Shown in pieces: positions 45,739 through 56,872 of a stretch of 64,000 nucleotides of DNA (positions are counted from its first letter, which is position 1; every line of letters begins with the position of its first letter). The notes beneath the pieces were generated by a model, which had not been told where the DNA came from, made no database searches, and saw only the letters and a list, made by a program, of their open reading frames with translations. Source of the DNA: Deinandra increscens subsp. villosa (taxonomy: Eukaryota; Streptophyta; Magnoliopsida; Asterales; Asteraceae); contig JBCNJP010000025.1 in NCBI GenBank assembly GCA_039602395.1, positions 103,840,124 to 103,904,123 on the forward strand. The letters are read 5' to 3'. The position numbers were made by a program, and so were the translations under genes.

Positions 45739-48700
45739 ATGGATTTTGAGCCGAGTATGTACCAGAAATTGGATTTCGAGATCGGATCTATAACTCGTCC
45801 GCCAAGACTAACTTCAGCGGATAATTTCTTAGAGTGGAAATACAGATTTGAAAATCATTTGAAGAGTGTGGATCTGAGACTATGGAGGGCTGTTCTCAAT
45901 GGACCGTACACGCCTACTCACACAACGGGACCAAATGCAGGGAAAGAGAAGAAAGAGGATGAATATGATGATGATGACTGGGAGAGGTGCAACAAGGCTG
46001 AGAGGGCTTTTGCTATAATGACTATGGCACTAACTCCAGACATCGCTCAGGGGTTCAAGCACTGCAAGACAGCAAAGCAACTGTGGAACGCTTTGATTGT
46101 TGCTTATGAAGGAAATCCAGATATCAAGGCTAGTAGGAAGCAGATGTTGAAGCAGAAGTTTAACTTGTTCAACCATGTCCAGGGTGAATCTTTTGAGGCT
46201 CAAGTTCAGAGGTATGTGTCCTTGATGGCAGAGATGTCCAGTTATGGTGTGGAGCCGGACACTGAAGACAAGAATTTGAAGTTGCTAAACAGTCTGCCTA
46301 AATCTTGGAACACCAATATATCCATCATCAAAGACAACAACAGACTGACTGAAGTGACTTTGGATGAACTCATTAACAAACTGAAGTCAAAGATGATAGA
46401 TGATAAGCAGAGAGAGCTCAACCACATAAGCTCATTAAGTTTGGCTGGGAAGTTGAATCAGGCTCTGTTATCTGAAGAAGTTGAAGGTAAGCATGAAGGA
46501 AAGGCTTCGGGAAGTGGATCAAGCTCTGTTTCTATGGGTAATGCATTTGTGGCACAGCCTCAGGGAAGTTCAAGCGGTGGTGTCAACTCTGGTGATGTCA
46601 ATGATCCTAACTTTGCCCTTGGAATGGGTTTCATGAACAGCTATCATGCCCTTGTGGCCGGGAATCTTGTACCTTCTGATATGCTGTCTGGTGATCTTAA
46701 TCAGATAAATCCTGAGGACGTGGAGATGCTAGATGTCTCTTGGCAAATGGCAATGGCTGTTTTCAGAGCCAAGAAATTTATGGCCAAAACTGGAAGGAAC
46801 GTCTGGAAGGATCAGGATAAAATCAGAATGGGGTTTGACAAGTCAAAGCTGAGGTGCTACAATTGTGATGAGTATGGTCACTTTGCCAGGGAATGCACGA
46901 AGCCAAAGAAAGAGAGGGTTGAAGAGAAGAAGGCAGCTGAGGTGAAGGGTAAAGGAGAAGACAAGGCATTGGTGGTTCAGGGAGGTGGTGGTTATGACTG
47001 GACTTCCCAGATGAAGGATCTTAGCTTGTCACATGCTTTGATTGCTACTGCTGAAGAAGGTAATGAAGAACATCATGCTTTTGTGGTCACTGATGAGGAA
47101 AAGCCCGAGGAGACTGAGATAGAAGACAAGGAAGCATACGTTGCTGCTGCTGAGAACCTCAAGGTATGTTCTGATCCCACTTGTGCTCGTATTATACCTG
47201 GTCTTAGACAAGTCTGTAAGAATTATCAACTAGAATTGTTTGAGATCAAGTGTGAGAGGAGTTCATTTAAGGGTAGATGGATAAAAGGTGAGGAAAAGAT
47301 TAAGGCACAAAAGCTAGATATTGTTAAGTACCAACAGATAGCAACTGAACAATCTATCCTGTATGATAATGCTAAATTAGAAATAGCTGACCTTAGAAAG
47401 CAGGTAGATGAATTGACACATAAGAACAATGAGATGCAGGTTCAGTTAGATGTGAATAAATTAAGAAACAAAAGAATGCTTCAGGCAGGTAAAGAACTAT
47501 CTCAGGCTATCACTTGTGGTCAAGTAGGGAAACATACGCCAGGATTTGGGTCAGAAAAGTCTGACAAGTCCGTGGCCGCAAATGTTGTAATTCCCCCACC
47601 TATCCCTAGAGATATTATAGGAGTGCTCTATGAGGAGGATCAGGTAGACAGAACTAATTCAGGTTATCATGAAGCAGGTCCTCCTATAGATAGTGTGTTG
47701 GTAGGAGTGACCCCTATGACAGAGGAGGAGTTAGAAAGAGAGAGACATGGGATATATGGGATGAGTAGTCAGAACAAGGTAGATGAACACAGAAATGAAC
47801 CAGGCCCTTCCCAGGAATCATTAAACAATAATGTTAGTCCTACTAATGTTTCTGTTGCATGTGCAGATGGTGTAGGCATTGAAGATGTATCTGGGGAGGA
47901 TGCTGAATGCTTGAGAGTCAATGAGTGTCATGAGTCTAGTTGTTCTGTTTTTAGTTTACCTAAGGATGACGTTCTGGCATCTGTGTCAGAACTTGAAGCA
48001 TCCAAGTCCAATCAAATTGTCTTGTTAAAACATGTTTCCAATCCTAATGAAGTCATTAGTTCTTTTAAAATGCGTGTTCCAAACACAAAGATTGGCCGTC
48101 AGTCTAAGCCCAATGATTTTGTTCCATATCCCCAGGTTGTGTCAACTTACAATAGAACTGATAAATCAAAATCTGAACAATTTTGTTTAATAACACAACC
48201 TGAAAAACATTCAAAACGTGTGATACACAAATGGGATGATCAACCGGAATGGAAGTCGTCTTACCCAAGACGCTCATACTTGTGTAGCAACGTCAATGGG
48301 CCTAGACAAATGAATTGTTTTGAATGTGGTCAACCAGGTCATTTTGCTGCAAATTGTATGAACAGACCCTATGAGCCATATTATCCGCAGAACAAGCGGA
48401 CAAATATGCTTGAGAAAATGATGAGGGGTGAGAACAGAACTCAAAAGCAGCAAGCTTCGTCACAGGGGAAGCAGAGTTCTGAACCAATGAAGACTCAAAA
48501 GTCTAAGGTTCTAAACACAAAAGCCCCAGTGACAAAGCATGTCAATGTAAGGAGAGATGTGGGCCAAACGTCAAAACCTGCTCATGCAGCTAAAGAAGTT
48601 TACAACAGATCTAACAAAGTTAAAACAAAGCCTTTTGAGAAACAAGTGCAAAAAGTCAATCAGACTGCTGAACCTAAGGGTAAAGCAGTTATGGAACAAC

Positions 48701-48996
48701 CAAAAACTGTTACTCAACCAAAACAAATGGTTTATACCAAATTAAAACTTGAGTGGACACCGGTTGTTAAAACAAAAGGTAAAAAGGCTGCATCTCCTCC
48801 AAGAAAAACATCACCCACAAAGAACTCTGCAAGTAGTTCAAACTCACAAAAACAACCAAATTGGAAACCAAAAGTTAATGCTAAAACTGTGAATCAACCT
48901 GAGTCAAAAGCAGGAATGTCTTTCAAAATGGTTAACTACATTGACTCCAAGGGAGTGCCCAGATCTGTTATGACCTGGGTACCTGACTCTAATTGA
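45739..48996 (+). CDS. Copia gag polyprotein (long, two zinc knuckles)
   Basis: A 1085-residue frame from ATG 45739, the first ATG opening the long frame after the leader. The N-terminal gag domain has FLEWKYRFENHLKSVDLRLW and AKQLWNALIVAYEG (UBN2 type). A CCHC knuckle CYNCDEYGHFAREC starts near residue 373 and a second, CFECGQPGHFAANC, near residue 860. Between them lies an acidic, coiled-coil-rich region (KLEIADLRKQVDELTHKNNE), and the C-terminus is lysine-rich. It forms the capsid and packages element RNA. The length is far above typical copia gag and fits Sirevirus elements. It ends TWVPDSN then TGA, 16 bases before the pol frame opens. Confidence 0.9.
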   Translation: MDFEPSMYQKLDFEIGSITRPPRLTSADNFLEWKYRFENHLKSVDLRLWRAVLNGPYTPTHTTGPNAGKEKKEDEYDDDDWERCNKAERAFAIMTMALTPDIAQGFKHCKTAKQLWNALIVAYEGNPDIKASRKQMLKQKFNLFNHVQGESFEAQVQRYVSLMAEMSSYGVEPDTEDKNLKLLNSLPKSWNTNISIIKDNNRLTEVTLDELINKLKSKMIDDKQRELNHISSLSLAGKLNQALLSEEVEGKHEGKASGSGSSSVSMGNAFVAQPQGSSSGGVNSGDVNDPNFALGMGFMNSYHALVAGNLVPSDMLSGDLNQINPEDVEMLDVSWQMAMAVFRAKKFMAKTGRNVWKDQDKIRMGFDKSKLRCYNCDEYGHFARECTKPKKERVEEKKAAEVKGKGEDKALVVQGGGGYDWTSQMKDLSLSHALIATAEEGNEEHHAFVVTDEEKPEETEIEDKEAYVAAAENLKVCSDPTCARIIPGLRQVCKNYQLELFEIKCERSSFKGRWIKGEEKIKAQKLDIVKYQQIATEQSILYDNAKLEIADLRKQVDELTHKNNEMQVQLDVNKLRNKRMLQAGKELSQAITCGQVGKHTPGFGSEKSDKSVAANVVIPPPIPRDIIGVLYEEDQVDRTNSGYHEAGPPIDSVLVGVTPMTEEELERERHGIYGMSSQNKVDEHRNEPGPSQESLNNNVSPTNVSVACADGVGIEDVSGEDAECLRVNECHESSCSVFSLPKDDVLASVSELEASKSNQIVLLKHVSNPNEVISSFKMRVPNTKIGRQSKPNDFVPYPQVVSTYNRTDKSKSEQFCLITQPEKHSKRVIHKWDDQPEWKSSYPRRSYLCSNVNGPRQMNCFECGQPGHFAANCMNRPYEPYYPQNKRTNMLEKMMRGENRTQKQQASSQGKQSSEPMKTQKSKVLNTKAPVTKHVNVRRDVGQTSKPAHAAKEVYNRSNKVKTKPFEKQVQKVNQTAEPKGKAVMEQPKTVTQPKQMVYTKLKLEWTPVVKTKGKKAASPPRKTSPTKNSASSSNSQKQPNWKPKVNAKTVNQPESKAGMSFKMVNYIDSKGVPRSVMTWVPDSN

Positions 48997-49012
48997 TCTC
49001 TGATTTGTGTAG

Positions 49013-52000
49013 GGACAGCCTAGAAGATCTGTCAACAATCTCTGGTATGTTGATAGTGGTTGCTCCCGACACATGACCGGAGATCTGTCGCTTTTGGAAG
49101 ATGTAGAGGATTTCAATGGAGGTGGAGTTTCATTTGCAGGGGGAGTGGGTGGTCGAATCAGTAAGAAAGGTGTGGTGCGGAGCGGTAATCTGTCATTTTC
49201 TGATGTTCATTACGTGGAGGAACTGTCGCACAGTTTGCTGAGTGTTTCTCAGATCTGTGACAGAGACTTTTCTGTGATGTTCAATAAGAAGGAGTGTATT
49301 ATTCTGAAGCCAGGTGTGAAGATACCCGAGGAGTGTGTACTTATGCGCACTCCAAGACGTTCAAACTCATATCTTCTCAACTTGAGCAATCCTCCTTCGT
49401 CAGAAGAAGCTTGCCTTATTTCAAAACAGAATGAAAATCTTGCATTGTTGTGGCATCGTCGTCTGGGACATGCAAACATGAAGAATTTATCCAAGCTGGC
49501 TAAAGGAGAGCATGTCAGAAACCTTCCGATCACAGATTTCACTTCAGTGGAAAAGTGTGTGGCATGTGCTAAGGGGAAGCAGCACAAACTGCCACATCGT
49601 CCAAAGGTTACAAATTCTGTCTCTTCTGTGCTTCAACTCTTACATATGGATTTGTTTGGTCCTATGCAGGTACAAAGTGTCAGCAAGTTCTCATACTGCC
49701 TCGTAATAGTGGACGACTACTCGCGATTTACTTGGGTCTTCTTCTTGTCGAACAAGTACGAAACTCCGGCCCTAGTAAAGCAGTTTGTGACTCTTATTGA
49801 GAATCAGCTGGATAAAAGAGTGAAGGCAATCAGATCAGACAATGGGACAGAATTCAAGAATGCTGAGCTGAATATGTTTTGTGGTGAAAAGGGGATTGAA
49901 AGGCAGTTCAGTGCCCCTTATACTCCTCAGCAGAATGGAGTTGCCGAAAGAAGAAATAGGACACTCATCGAAGCAGCTAGAACGATGATGTGTGAGGCAA
50001 AATTACCAATCTTCTTTTGGGCAGAAGCTGTGAATACCGCTTGTTATGTACAAAACCGAGTTCTTCTGAACAAGCGTCACGAGCAAACTCCATATCAGAT
50101 CATTTATGGAGAGAAACCGAAGGTGGGTTACTTCAAGACGTTTGGATGTCCATGCACGGTGCTGATTCAGTCCGATGTAGGGAAATTCGAAGCGAAAGCC
50201 GATGAGTGCTATTTTGTTGGTTATTCAGCAAATAGTGCTTATCGTGTGTACAACAAGACCACGGGGTTGATCATTGAGGCATTCAATGTAGATTGGATGG
50301 AGGACAATCCTACTGATGCGGGAACTGGACCTAATTGGATCTTCGACTATGGATCATTGTTTGAGGGATTTAATTTCTCAAATGTTTTCCACAATTTGGG
50401 CGAGGAAGAAGACATTGTAGCTCCCAGTGCTGATGTAAGACCTCAAGTGGATAGAGCATCAGCTGAATCTTCTCGGAATGCAACTGCCGATATTCCAGGA
50501 TGTTCAGGAACACGTGATGCTCCAGTGGATTCTCAAGGCTCAGGTACGTCTGAAAATGTTGTTAATACTAATCTGCCTGTTAATGTTTCAGTGCCTGAAG
50601 TCCAAGAGAGCAGAATCAACAAGGATCATCCACTGAGTAATGTTGTTGGGCCAGTGACCGCAGGTGTCACCACAAGAAGCCGAACAGGACACATCAACTT
50701 TTGTATGTTTTCCTGTTTCATCTCCCAGATAGAACCTCCCAATGTGATGGTTGCTCTTAAAGATCCAAACTGGATGGAGGCCATGCACAATGAACTCAAT
50801 CAATTTTCAAAGCTGGGAGTGTGGCGTCTTGTGAAGCGGCCAGAAGACAAGAAGGTGATTCCCACGAGATGGTTGTACAAGAACAAAAAAGATGACTCGG
50901 GGATCATTGTGAGAAACAAAGCAAGGCTGATAGTACAAGGGCACAGGCAAGTCCAGGGTATCGACTATGATGAGGTTTACGCTCCGGTGGCAAGATTGGA
51001 AGCAATTCGGATCTTTCTAGCTGTAGCTTCGTATCTCAATTTTACCGTACATCAGATGGATGTGAAGACTGCCTTCCTGTATGCAGAGATGAACGAGGAA
51101 GTCTATGTTGCTCAACCACCAGGGTTCATAGATGAAGAAAATCCAGATCACGTTTATCTGCTGGATAAGGCATTGTACGGTTTGCATCAAGCTCCTAGAA
51201 CCTGGTATGAAACGTTGTCCAATCACCTGGTGGAGAATGGATATACAAGAGGAGTCGTTGATCAAACACTGTTCAGGAAAAGGGTGGGAGAAGACATAAT
51301 TATGGTGCAAGTGTATGTAGATGATATTATCTACGGATCGACAAACGAAGAATTGTGCACCGAGTTTGAGGAGATCATGAAGAAAAAGTTTGAGATGAGT
51401 GACCAAGGCGAGATGAGTTTCTTTCTTGCGCTTCAAGTCAAGCAGAATGATTCCGGGATTCTTATTCATCAGGAGAAGTATGTGAATGAGATACTGGACA
51501 AATTCAAGATGCAGGATTGCAAGCCCATTGCCACTCCCATGGCATCCAGACCACTCCTGTCAGCGGATCTTGACGGGGAGTCAGTGAGTGAATTCCAGTA
51601 TCGGTCGATGATTGGATCACTAATGTACTTGACAGCAAGCAGGCCAGACATCATGTATGCAGTTTGCGTGTGTGCTCGATATCAGGCTAACCCTAAACTC
51701 TCTCATTTAGCTGCTGTTAAGCGTATCTTCAGGTATCTGAAGGGCAGGCCTAGGCTTGGTCTTTGGTACCCGAAGAACACTGATTTTCAATTATATGCTT
51801 TTACTGACAGTGATTATGGAGGTAGTGACCTTGACAGGAAATCTACTACTGGAGGATGTCAGTACTTGGGAGATAGGCTCATCTCTTGGCAGAGCAAGAA
51901 GCAGCATACCGTATCCAAATCAACTGCAGAAGCTGAGTACGTGGCCGCATCTGCCGGTACTTCACAGGTAGTGTGGATCCAAAACCAGCTCACGGATTAC

Positions 52001-52261
52001 GGTATGGAATTCGTTAACACTCCAATATTTTGTGATAATGCTGCTGCTCTTGAGATTGTGAAAAACCCTGTCCAACATTCCAAAACCAAGCACATTGATA
52101 TTAAGGTACATTTTATTCGTGATTGCTTTGATCGTGAGCTGATTCAGCTACAAAAGGTAAGCTCCGATCAGAATGTTTCGGACATCTTTACAAAACCCCT
52201 TCCTCGTCCTAATTTTGAATCTTGTGTTGAAGGCCTGAAGATGATTGCCTTCGAGGAATGA
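49013..52261 (+). CDS. Copia pol (protease, integrase, RT, RNase H)
   Basis: Open from 49013 in a frame +1 relative to gag. The first ATG (49073) lies after the protease active site VDSGCSRHM, so ATG initiation would lose DSG. After it come GAG-pre-integrase (WHRRLGHANMKNLSKL), integrase (VIVDDYSRFTW, IRSDNGTEF, TPQQNGVAERRNRT), RT (RWLYKNKKDDSGIIVRNKAR, catalytic VYVDDIIYG) and RNase H (SKSTAEAEYVAAS). No internal stop from 49013 to 52261. How it is expressed is unclear, since gag ends in a TGA in another frame 16 bases upstream: readthrough plus a shift, splicing, or a lesion are possible. Confidence 0.9.
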   Translation, partial: GQPRRSVNNLWYVDSGCSRHMTGDLSLLEDVEDFNGGGVSFAGGVGGRISKKGVVRSGNLSFSDVHYVEELSHSLLSVSQICDRDFSVMFNKKECIILKPGVKIPEECVLMRTPRRSNSYLLNLSNPPSSEEACLISKQNENLALLWHRRLGHANMKNLSKLAKGEHVRNLPITDFTSVEKCVACAKGKQHKLPHRPKVTNSVSSVLQLLHMDLFGPMQVQSVSKFSYCLVIVDDYSRFTWVFFLSNKYETPALVKQFVTLIENQLDKRVKAIRSDNGTEFKNAELNMFCGEKGIERQFSAPYTPQQNGVAERRNRTLIEAARTMMCEAKLPIFFWAEAVNTACYVQNRVLLNKRHEQTPYQIIYGEKPKVGYFKTFGCPCTVLIQSDVGKFEAKADECYFVGYSANSAYRVYNKTTGLIIEAFNVDWMEDNPTDAGTGPNWIFDYGSLFEGFNFSNVFHNLGEEEDIVAPSADVRPQVDRASAESSRNATADIPGCSGTRDAPVDSQGSGTSENVVNTNLPVNVSVPEVQESRINKDHPLSNVVGPVTAGVTTRSRTGHINFCMFSCFISQIEPPNVMVALKDPNWMEAMHNELNQFSKLGVWRLVKRPEDKKVIPTRWLYKNKKDDSGIIVRNKARLIVQGHRQVQGIDYDEVYAPVARLEAIRIFLAVASYLNFTVHQMDVKTAFLYAEMNEEVYVAQPPGFIDEENPDHVYLLDKALYGLHQAPRTWYETLSNHLVENGYTRGVVDQTLFRKRVGEDIIMVQVYVDDIIYGSTNEELCTEFEEIMKKKFEMSDQGEMSFFLALQVKQNDSGILIHQEKYVNEILDKFKMQDCKPIATPMASRPLLSADLDGESVSEFQYRSMIGSLMYLTASRPDIMYAVCVCARYQANPKLSHLAAVKRIFRYLKGRPRLGLWYPKNTDFQLYAFTDSDYGGSDLDRKSTTGGCQYLGDRLISWQSKKQHTVSKSTAEAEYVAASAGTSQVVWIQNQLTDYGMEFVNTPIFCDNAAALEIVKNPVQHSKTKHIDIKVHFIRDCFDRELIQLQKVSSDQNVSDIFTKPLPRPNFESCVEGLKMIAFEE

Positions 52262-53763
52262 TCTGATCATCTATGTTTTTGTACAAAGTTTTTGGTTTTT
52301 CAATTTATTCTTAAAACAAAATTATTAAAAAAAAAAAAAAAAATTTAGAAAATGACTGAAAAAAATTGAGTCTTGTTTCAAAAGCCTCACAAAAACAGGG
52401 GAAGAATTGGTGCTGGTTAAACTGAAAGGTTTTTATGATGTCTTTTGATAGGACTTAAATTGTTCAATGACGGTTGGAGACTGACACGTGTAAGGCTGAT
52501 GTGAAAGACTGCTCGAAGATGATATGTCGGTAAGCTCAACCAAAACAATGATCATCTATGTAAGTGCAGTAATCTTAAACTCTATACATGTTTAGTTTCC
52601 CATCCTAGTCTACATGGTTTAAAAAACTGAGTCCCGACAAAAATGGGTTGAGAGTGGTATTACCTAGTATTCACTCTCTCACACGCCATGTTTATACTGT
52701 ATAAGACAACACCACAAGAAAAAGAAAAAGAAAAAGAAAAAGAATGCAAAAATGAAAAGTCTGAAAAAGAAAAAGAAAAAGAAAATAAATTTTCAGTTGG
52801 TCTTCTCTGCGTGCTTATGCGGCCGACCTGATCATCAACTGTTAATGCATGAAAAATCAGAAATAAGTGGTAGTCAAAAGCAGTGTTGCATGGTTCCTCA
52901 AGTTGGGGATTTGTGAATCCTCAATAAACTCTGAGGTTGGGTAGGTTTTGCTATGGAAAATTGGGTGTGGGGACGGGTAAACATAATGGTAAATCTGTAC
53001 TATATTTAAGCACTTTACTGGATGTGAGTTTCTGTGTTCAAACCACCTGACAATTGTCTAGAGTGTCTAGTAACGGAAGCTGAAAAGGGTTCCTCAGTCA
53101 AAGACCGGTCTGAAATTATCTGTGAAAAATACCAGCACCAGGTATGTGAATATTTGAAATTTTCTGAGGTAAGTTTGTAAATATTTTGGTTTTTGATTTT
53201 ATCTGTTTTAATTTGCTTAATCTTTTATTTTTTTTCATGATCATGATCGGATACTCGGGTATGATTCTGAGGGGATGTTTTGTGAAAAGTCTCAAAGTTT
53301 TTATAAATCTACAAAGTTTGTGAGAATTAACAAGTTTGGGGTTAACTTGTTTGAATTTTGAAAGTCTAAGGGGGCTAAGTGAACATTTTTGGGTTTACGG
53401 TTTATGGAAGGGGTGTATGTGTAACTTTGATATATAAATATCTTGTTTGAGTCATTTACGACTTTCATATCTCATCACCGTTTACGATCTCCTCTCCGCA
53501 AACCCTAACCTCCGTCCATCGCCGCCTTGCTCACCGGAAACATCATCCAAGCCCTTCTCCGACCACCGCACTACACTTCAAGTCCATCATCTCGATCACC
53601 ATCATTTTTCCGACCAAACCCCTCTGCTTTTCATCCAAATCGTCCATCGTTTCTCGGTTGCATACTCGAAACCCTAAAAATTTCATCGACCGTGTGTTTG
53701 TCTGCGATTCGAACATTTTTCTCGAAGATTTAGTGTCGGTTTAGTGTTCAGAAGTGTTTAAAG
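52262..53763 (+). other. Copia spacer between pol and ORF3
   Basis: Non-coding inside the element. It has an A17-18 run near 52327 and two (GAAAAA)n purine blocks at about 52710-52790. A leader-like stretch before ORF3 (53440-53760) carries two TTTACGA motifs near 53455 and 53482. Confidence 0.6.
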
Positions 53764-56700
53764 ATGGCAGGAAATGTTATTGACGAACCTATCAAGTTTG
53801 ATAATGACCACTGTATACCAGCTTTCCTGGAAGATCCGCCAGAGCACCACATGGAGCTGTTTTACTCATTGGTGGCAGGAATGAATGTTTGTAAGATAAA
53901 TCATGCACTTAGGACAAGTGTATTGATTGATGAGAGGCTGGTAAGAGACTTCTGGGGGACAGCACGGGCGAGTGCTGATAAGACGAGAATCACTGCTACA
54001 ATCCAGAATCGTCAAGTTGTCATTCTGGAAGATGACATCAGAAGAGGATTAAATATCAACGATCGTGCTACCGATCCGGTTGATTACCCTAGAGAAGCCG
54101 TTCTGGCAGGTGCTCAGCAACTGGGATATGAGGGCAGATTCCCACCGATTATGAAGAAGCAGCTGCCGCACTACTGGAGGCAATGTTTTAAAAACCGGTT
54201 TTTTAGTTGAACCGGAAAACCTTCCGGGACTGGTTCGACCGGTCGGACCGGTTAGACCGGCTGGTTGAACCGGTTAGGGGATTTATATATATTTTTTTAT
54301 AAAAATGCTAATAAACTTGTACACCCCAACAAAAGTAGTTAAAATACAATTATAATCCACTCAAAAATAATATCAAATATGTATTTCATAAGAAAATATA
54401 AGTTTTAAACTTAAAAAAAAATAAAAAATAAAAAAAAAAGTTAAAAAAAATAAAATAAAAAATCAGAAAACCGGTTGAACCGGAAAAAACCGGTTGAACC
54501 GGACCGGTTGAACCGGAAAAAACCGGTTGAACCGGAAAAACCGGAAAACCGGCCGGTTCGAAGCGGGTCGGTTCAACCCAAAAAACCGGGCATTAAAGAA
54601 CCGGAAAAGTGGCCGGTCCCCGGTCGAACCGGTTGAACCGGCCGGTTCGACCCGGGTTTTAAAACATTGACTGGAGGTGCCTTGCCCATTTTATGCAGAA
54701 ATCTTTTCTGGGCAAGAGGACGAGCTTTGACCAGCTGAACAAGGTGCACGGCACAGCATTTGTGGCATTGGCCCTTGACTGGAACTACAACTTCTCCAAA
54801 ATGATGCTGCTGGACTGGATAGGGAATGCAGACTTGAGTGCTCGTGAGCAATTTCTCATGACACCAAGATTCGTGCACATGGTGGTGATGTTGAAATACC
54901 CCATGATTCAAGAAAGGATAGAGAAGCTTGATGTAAAGGTGATGGGTGCTGATGTATTTGGTCTCCAGACCCAGGACAGAAGAGGAAAGTATATGTTTGA
55001 GGGTAGACTGGAATGGACTAAACGTGGTGCCTTTCCAGAGGTAGCCCATCCACAAGTGATGGAGGAAGATGAGCCAGTGGCTGATGAGCCAGCTGTGAAT
55101 GCCATTGTGGCCGAAGATCAAGATGCTGAAGCCAATCCAGCTGTCAATGTGGCTGATGATCCAGAGGTCATTCCCTCTGACGAAGACAACGTCATGGATG
55201 ACATCTTTGCTAATCCTGAAGATGAAGACATTTATGGAGACTTGGGTCCACTCAGTCACAAAAGATCAAGAGATGTGATGAGTGGCTCTTCCTCAGGTGA
55301 TTCTGCTCCTCAAGAGATTGACACTCAGTTTGATAGAACTGAGGTTGCAGAAGAACCTTTTCCTATGAGAGAACCTTCTCCAAGGAAGAGGAATGACCCA
55401 CGGAGCTTGAGATTCACTCTAACTGCAACTCGCTCCAGTCTGGTGATAACACAACCAGAGGTGGGTCAGAGCTCTCAAAGCCAAGCTGCTGCAGAAGCTG
55501 AAACAACAACAACTACAACTGTCGGTGAAGATCAACCTGCCCCTGTGCAGCACGATAGTCCGATTCTGAACGTGCACAGCCCTGTACGTGAAGATAGGCA
55601 ATTTCTGGAGGTTGATAGCACGTTCGTTGTTCCTAGTCCGGTCAGAATTAGCCTCTCTACCGCGACAAGCCAACCTCTTGCAGCTCCAGGTTTCCGACCA
55701 CTGATGGCTGCGGAGCTTCCTATTGATTTGAGGATAAGTGCTGATCCTCAGATCAACTTCCTGATCTCTCAAAACAGAATGAGAGAGAATGAGATAAAGA
55801 CTCTCAAGGATGAAATCAAAATTTTGAGAGAGAAGGAGGAAGCAAACAGAGATTATATGAAAGGATATGAGATAGCTGACAAAGAAAGGATGGAATATCT
55901 CTACAATATGATTAAGGGGCTGAGAAAGAAGGTTATTGAGCTGACAGGTGGTACAGGGCCTGGCAACACAGGTGCCTCAGGTCAGAGTTCATCTCAAGCT
56001 GGAGAAGCTGTGGAGGCAGATGATGGTGATGAAAACATAGTGATGCCAGATTACGCCCGAAGTGGCAGAGTCATCTCCAAGGCCCCTGAAGGACACGACA
56101 ACTGGTTTCGTGAGTTCTTCCAAGGACCAGCTCCCATTCTTTACACCATCGATGTTGGCAAGAGCTCAATAGATAAGCGTGGGAGTTGTGAGGAAATCCT
56201 GTGTTGGCACTATGACATGGAGAAGAAGATCTTTGCCGTTATCCGTGACGGCTACAGTCCAGTGGAGTACTATCAAACACGTGCTCAATTCCACTCCTGG
56301 ACTGAGCCTGAGATAAGGAAGCTTCTGAGAACTCCATTTATCAACAGGTGGAATGGACCAGAGGGAAATCAGATAAGAGATAACCTGCTGGGCCATATGC
56401 AGAGTGATTTCAGGGATTTTGAGCTGAAAGAAATGAGATGGAGAGAGACAGGTACTGACCCTGTGACAGGGGAGCCAATTGGAGAAGTACGGAGGCCACC
56501 GACCAAGCGAACAAGGGTTATCAACATGTTGGATGAGATCGAGGATGGAACGCTGGTACGAAACTTTGACTGCTGGTACTACGATCCAACAACACATGAG
56601 GTGGTGGTTCTCTGTAAGCCGATGCGTCAATTCCGATTTTATGACCCGGTGGATCTTCTTCGATTTGGTGAAAGAGATATAAAGCTTCTGGCCACCCAAC

Positions 56701-56840
56701 CCATTCTTGCAGACGAGACTGATATGGTAAATGCTGTAAGGGTTGGCATCTTCGATGGTGCAGCTAAGAAGATTGTAGAAAAAGGATGGTGGTTTAACAA
56801 TGTTCAAACCTCATTCAGATTTGACCTGCTGCTGCCGTGA
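53764..56840 (+). pseudogene. Copia third ORF (Sirevirus env-like position), split by a MITE
   Basis: ATG 53764 opens 139 codons to 54180, where a hAT-type MITE is inserted. The same frame resumes inside the right TSD copy (54670-54677) and runs to a stop at 56840. Without the insertion the product would be about 860 residues. The N-terminal half (MNVCKINHALRTSVLIDERLVRDFW; ALDWNYNFSKMMLLDWIGN) belongs to a family common in Asteraceae retrotransposons. The middle is acidic and low-complexity with a coiled coil (MRENEIKTLKDEIKILREK). The C-terminal part is rich in aromatic residues (NFDCWYYDPTTHEVVVLC). No transmembrane segment or signal peptide is obvious, so env-like describes position only. 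Function unknown. Confidence 0.75.
54181..54669. mobile_element. hAT-type MITE, family B copy 3
   Basis: 489 bp from CAATGTTTTAAAAACCGG to TTTTAAAACATTG, with an exact 8-bp duplication ACTGGAGG at 54173-54180 and 54670-54677. It interrupts the copia ORF3 and is the youngest insertion in the nest. Its interior is repeated AACCGG/CCGGTT units plus an AT-rich centre. Confidence 0.92.
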
Positions 56841-56872
56841 AGCGGACTAATGGTTCATGCCTAGGGGAAGAT
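56841..56872 (+). other. Copia 3' spacer with polypurine tract
   Basis: The short stretch after ORF3 ends AGGGGAAGAT directly before the 3' LTR (TGTAGGGC). The purine run is the expected plus-strand primer. Confidence 0.75.

Noticed and set aside
54573..55259. 228-codon antisense ORF over copia ORF3
   Set aside because: Runs through the MITE and opposite the acidic ORF3 sequence; the sense frame explains the region.
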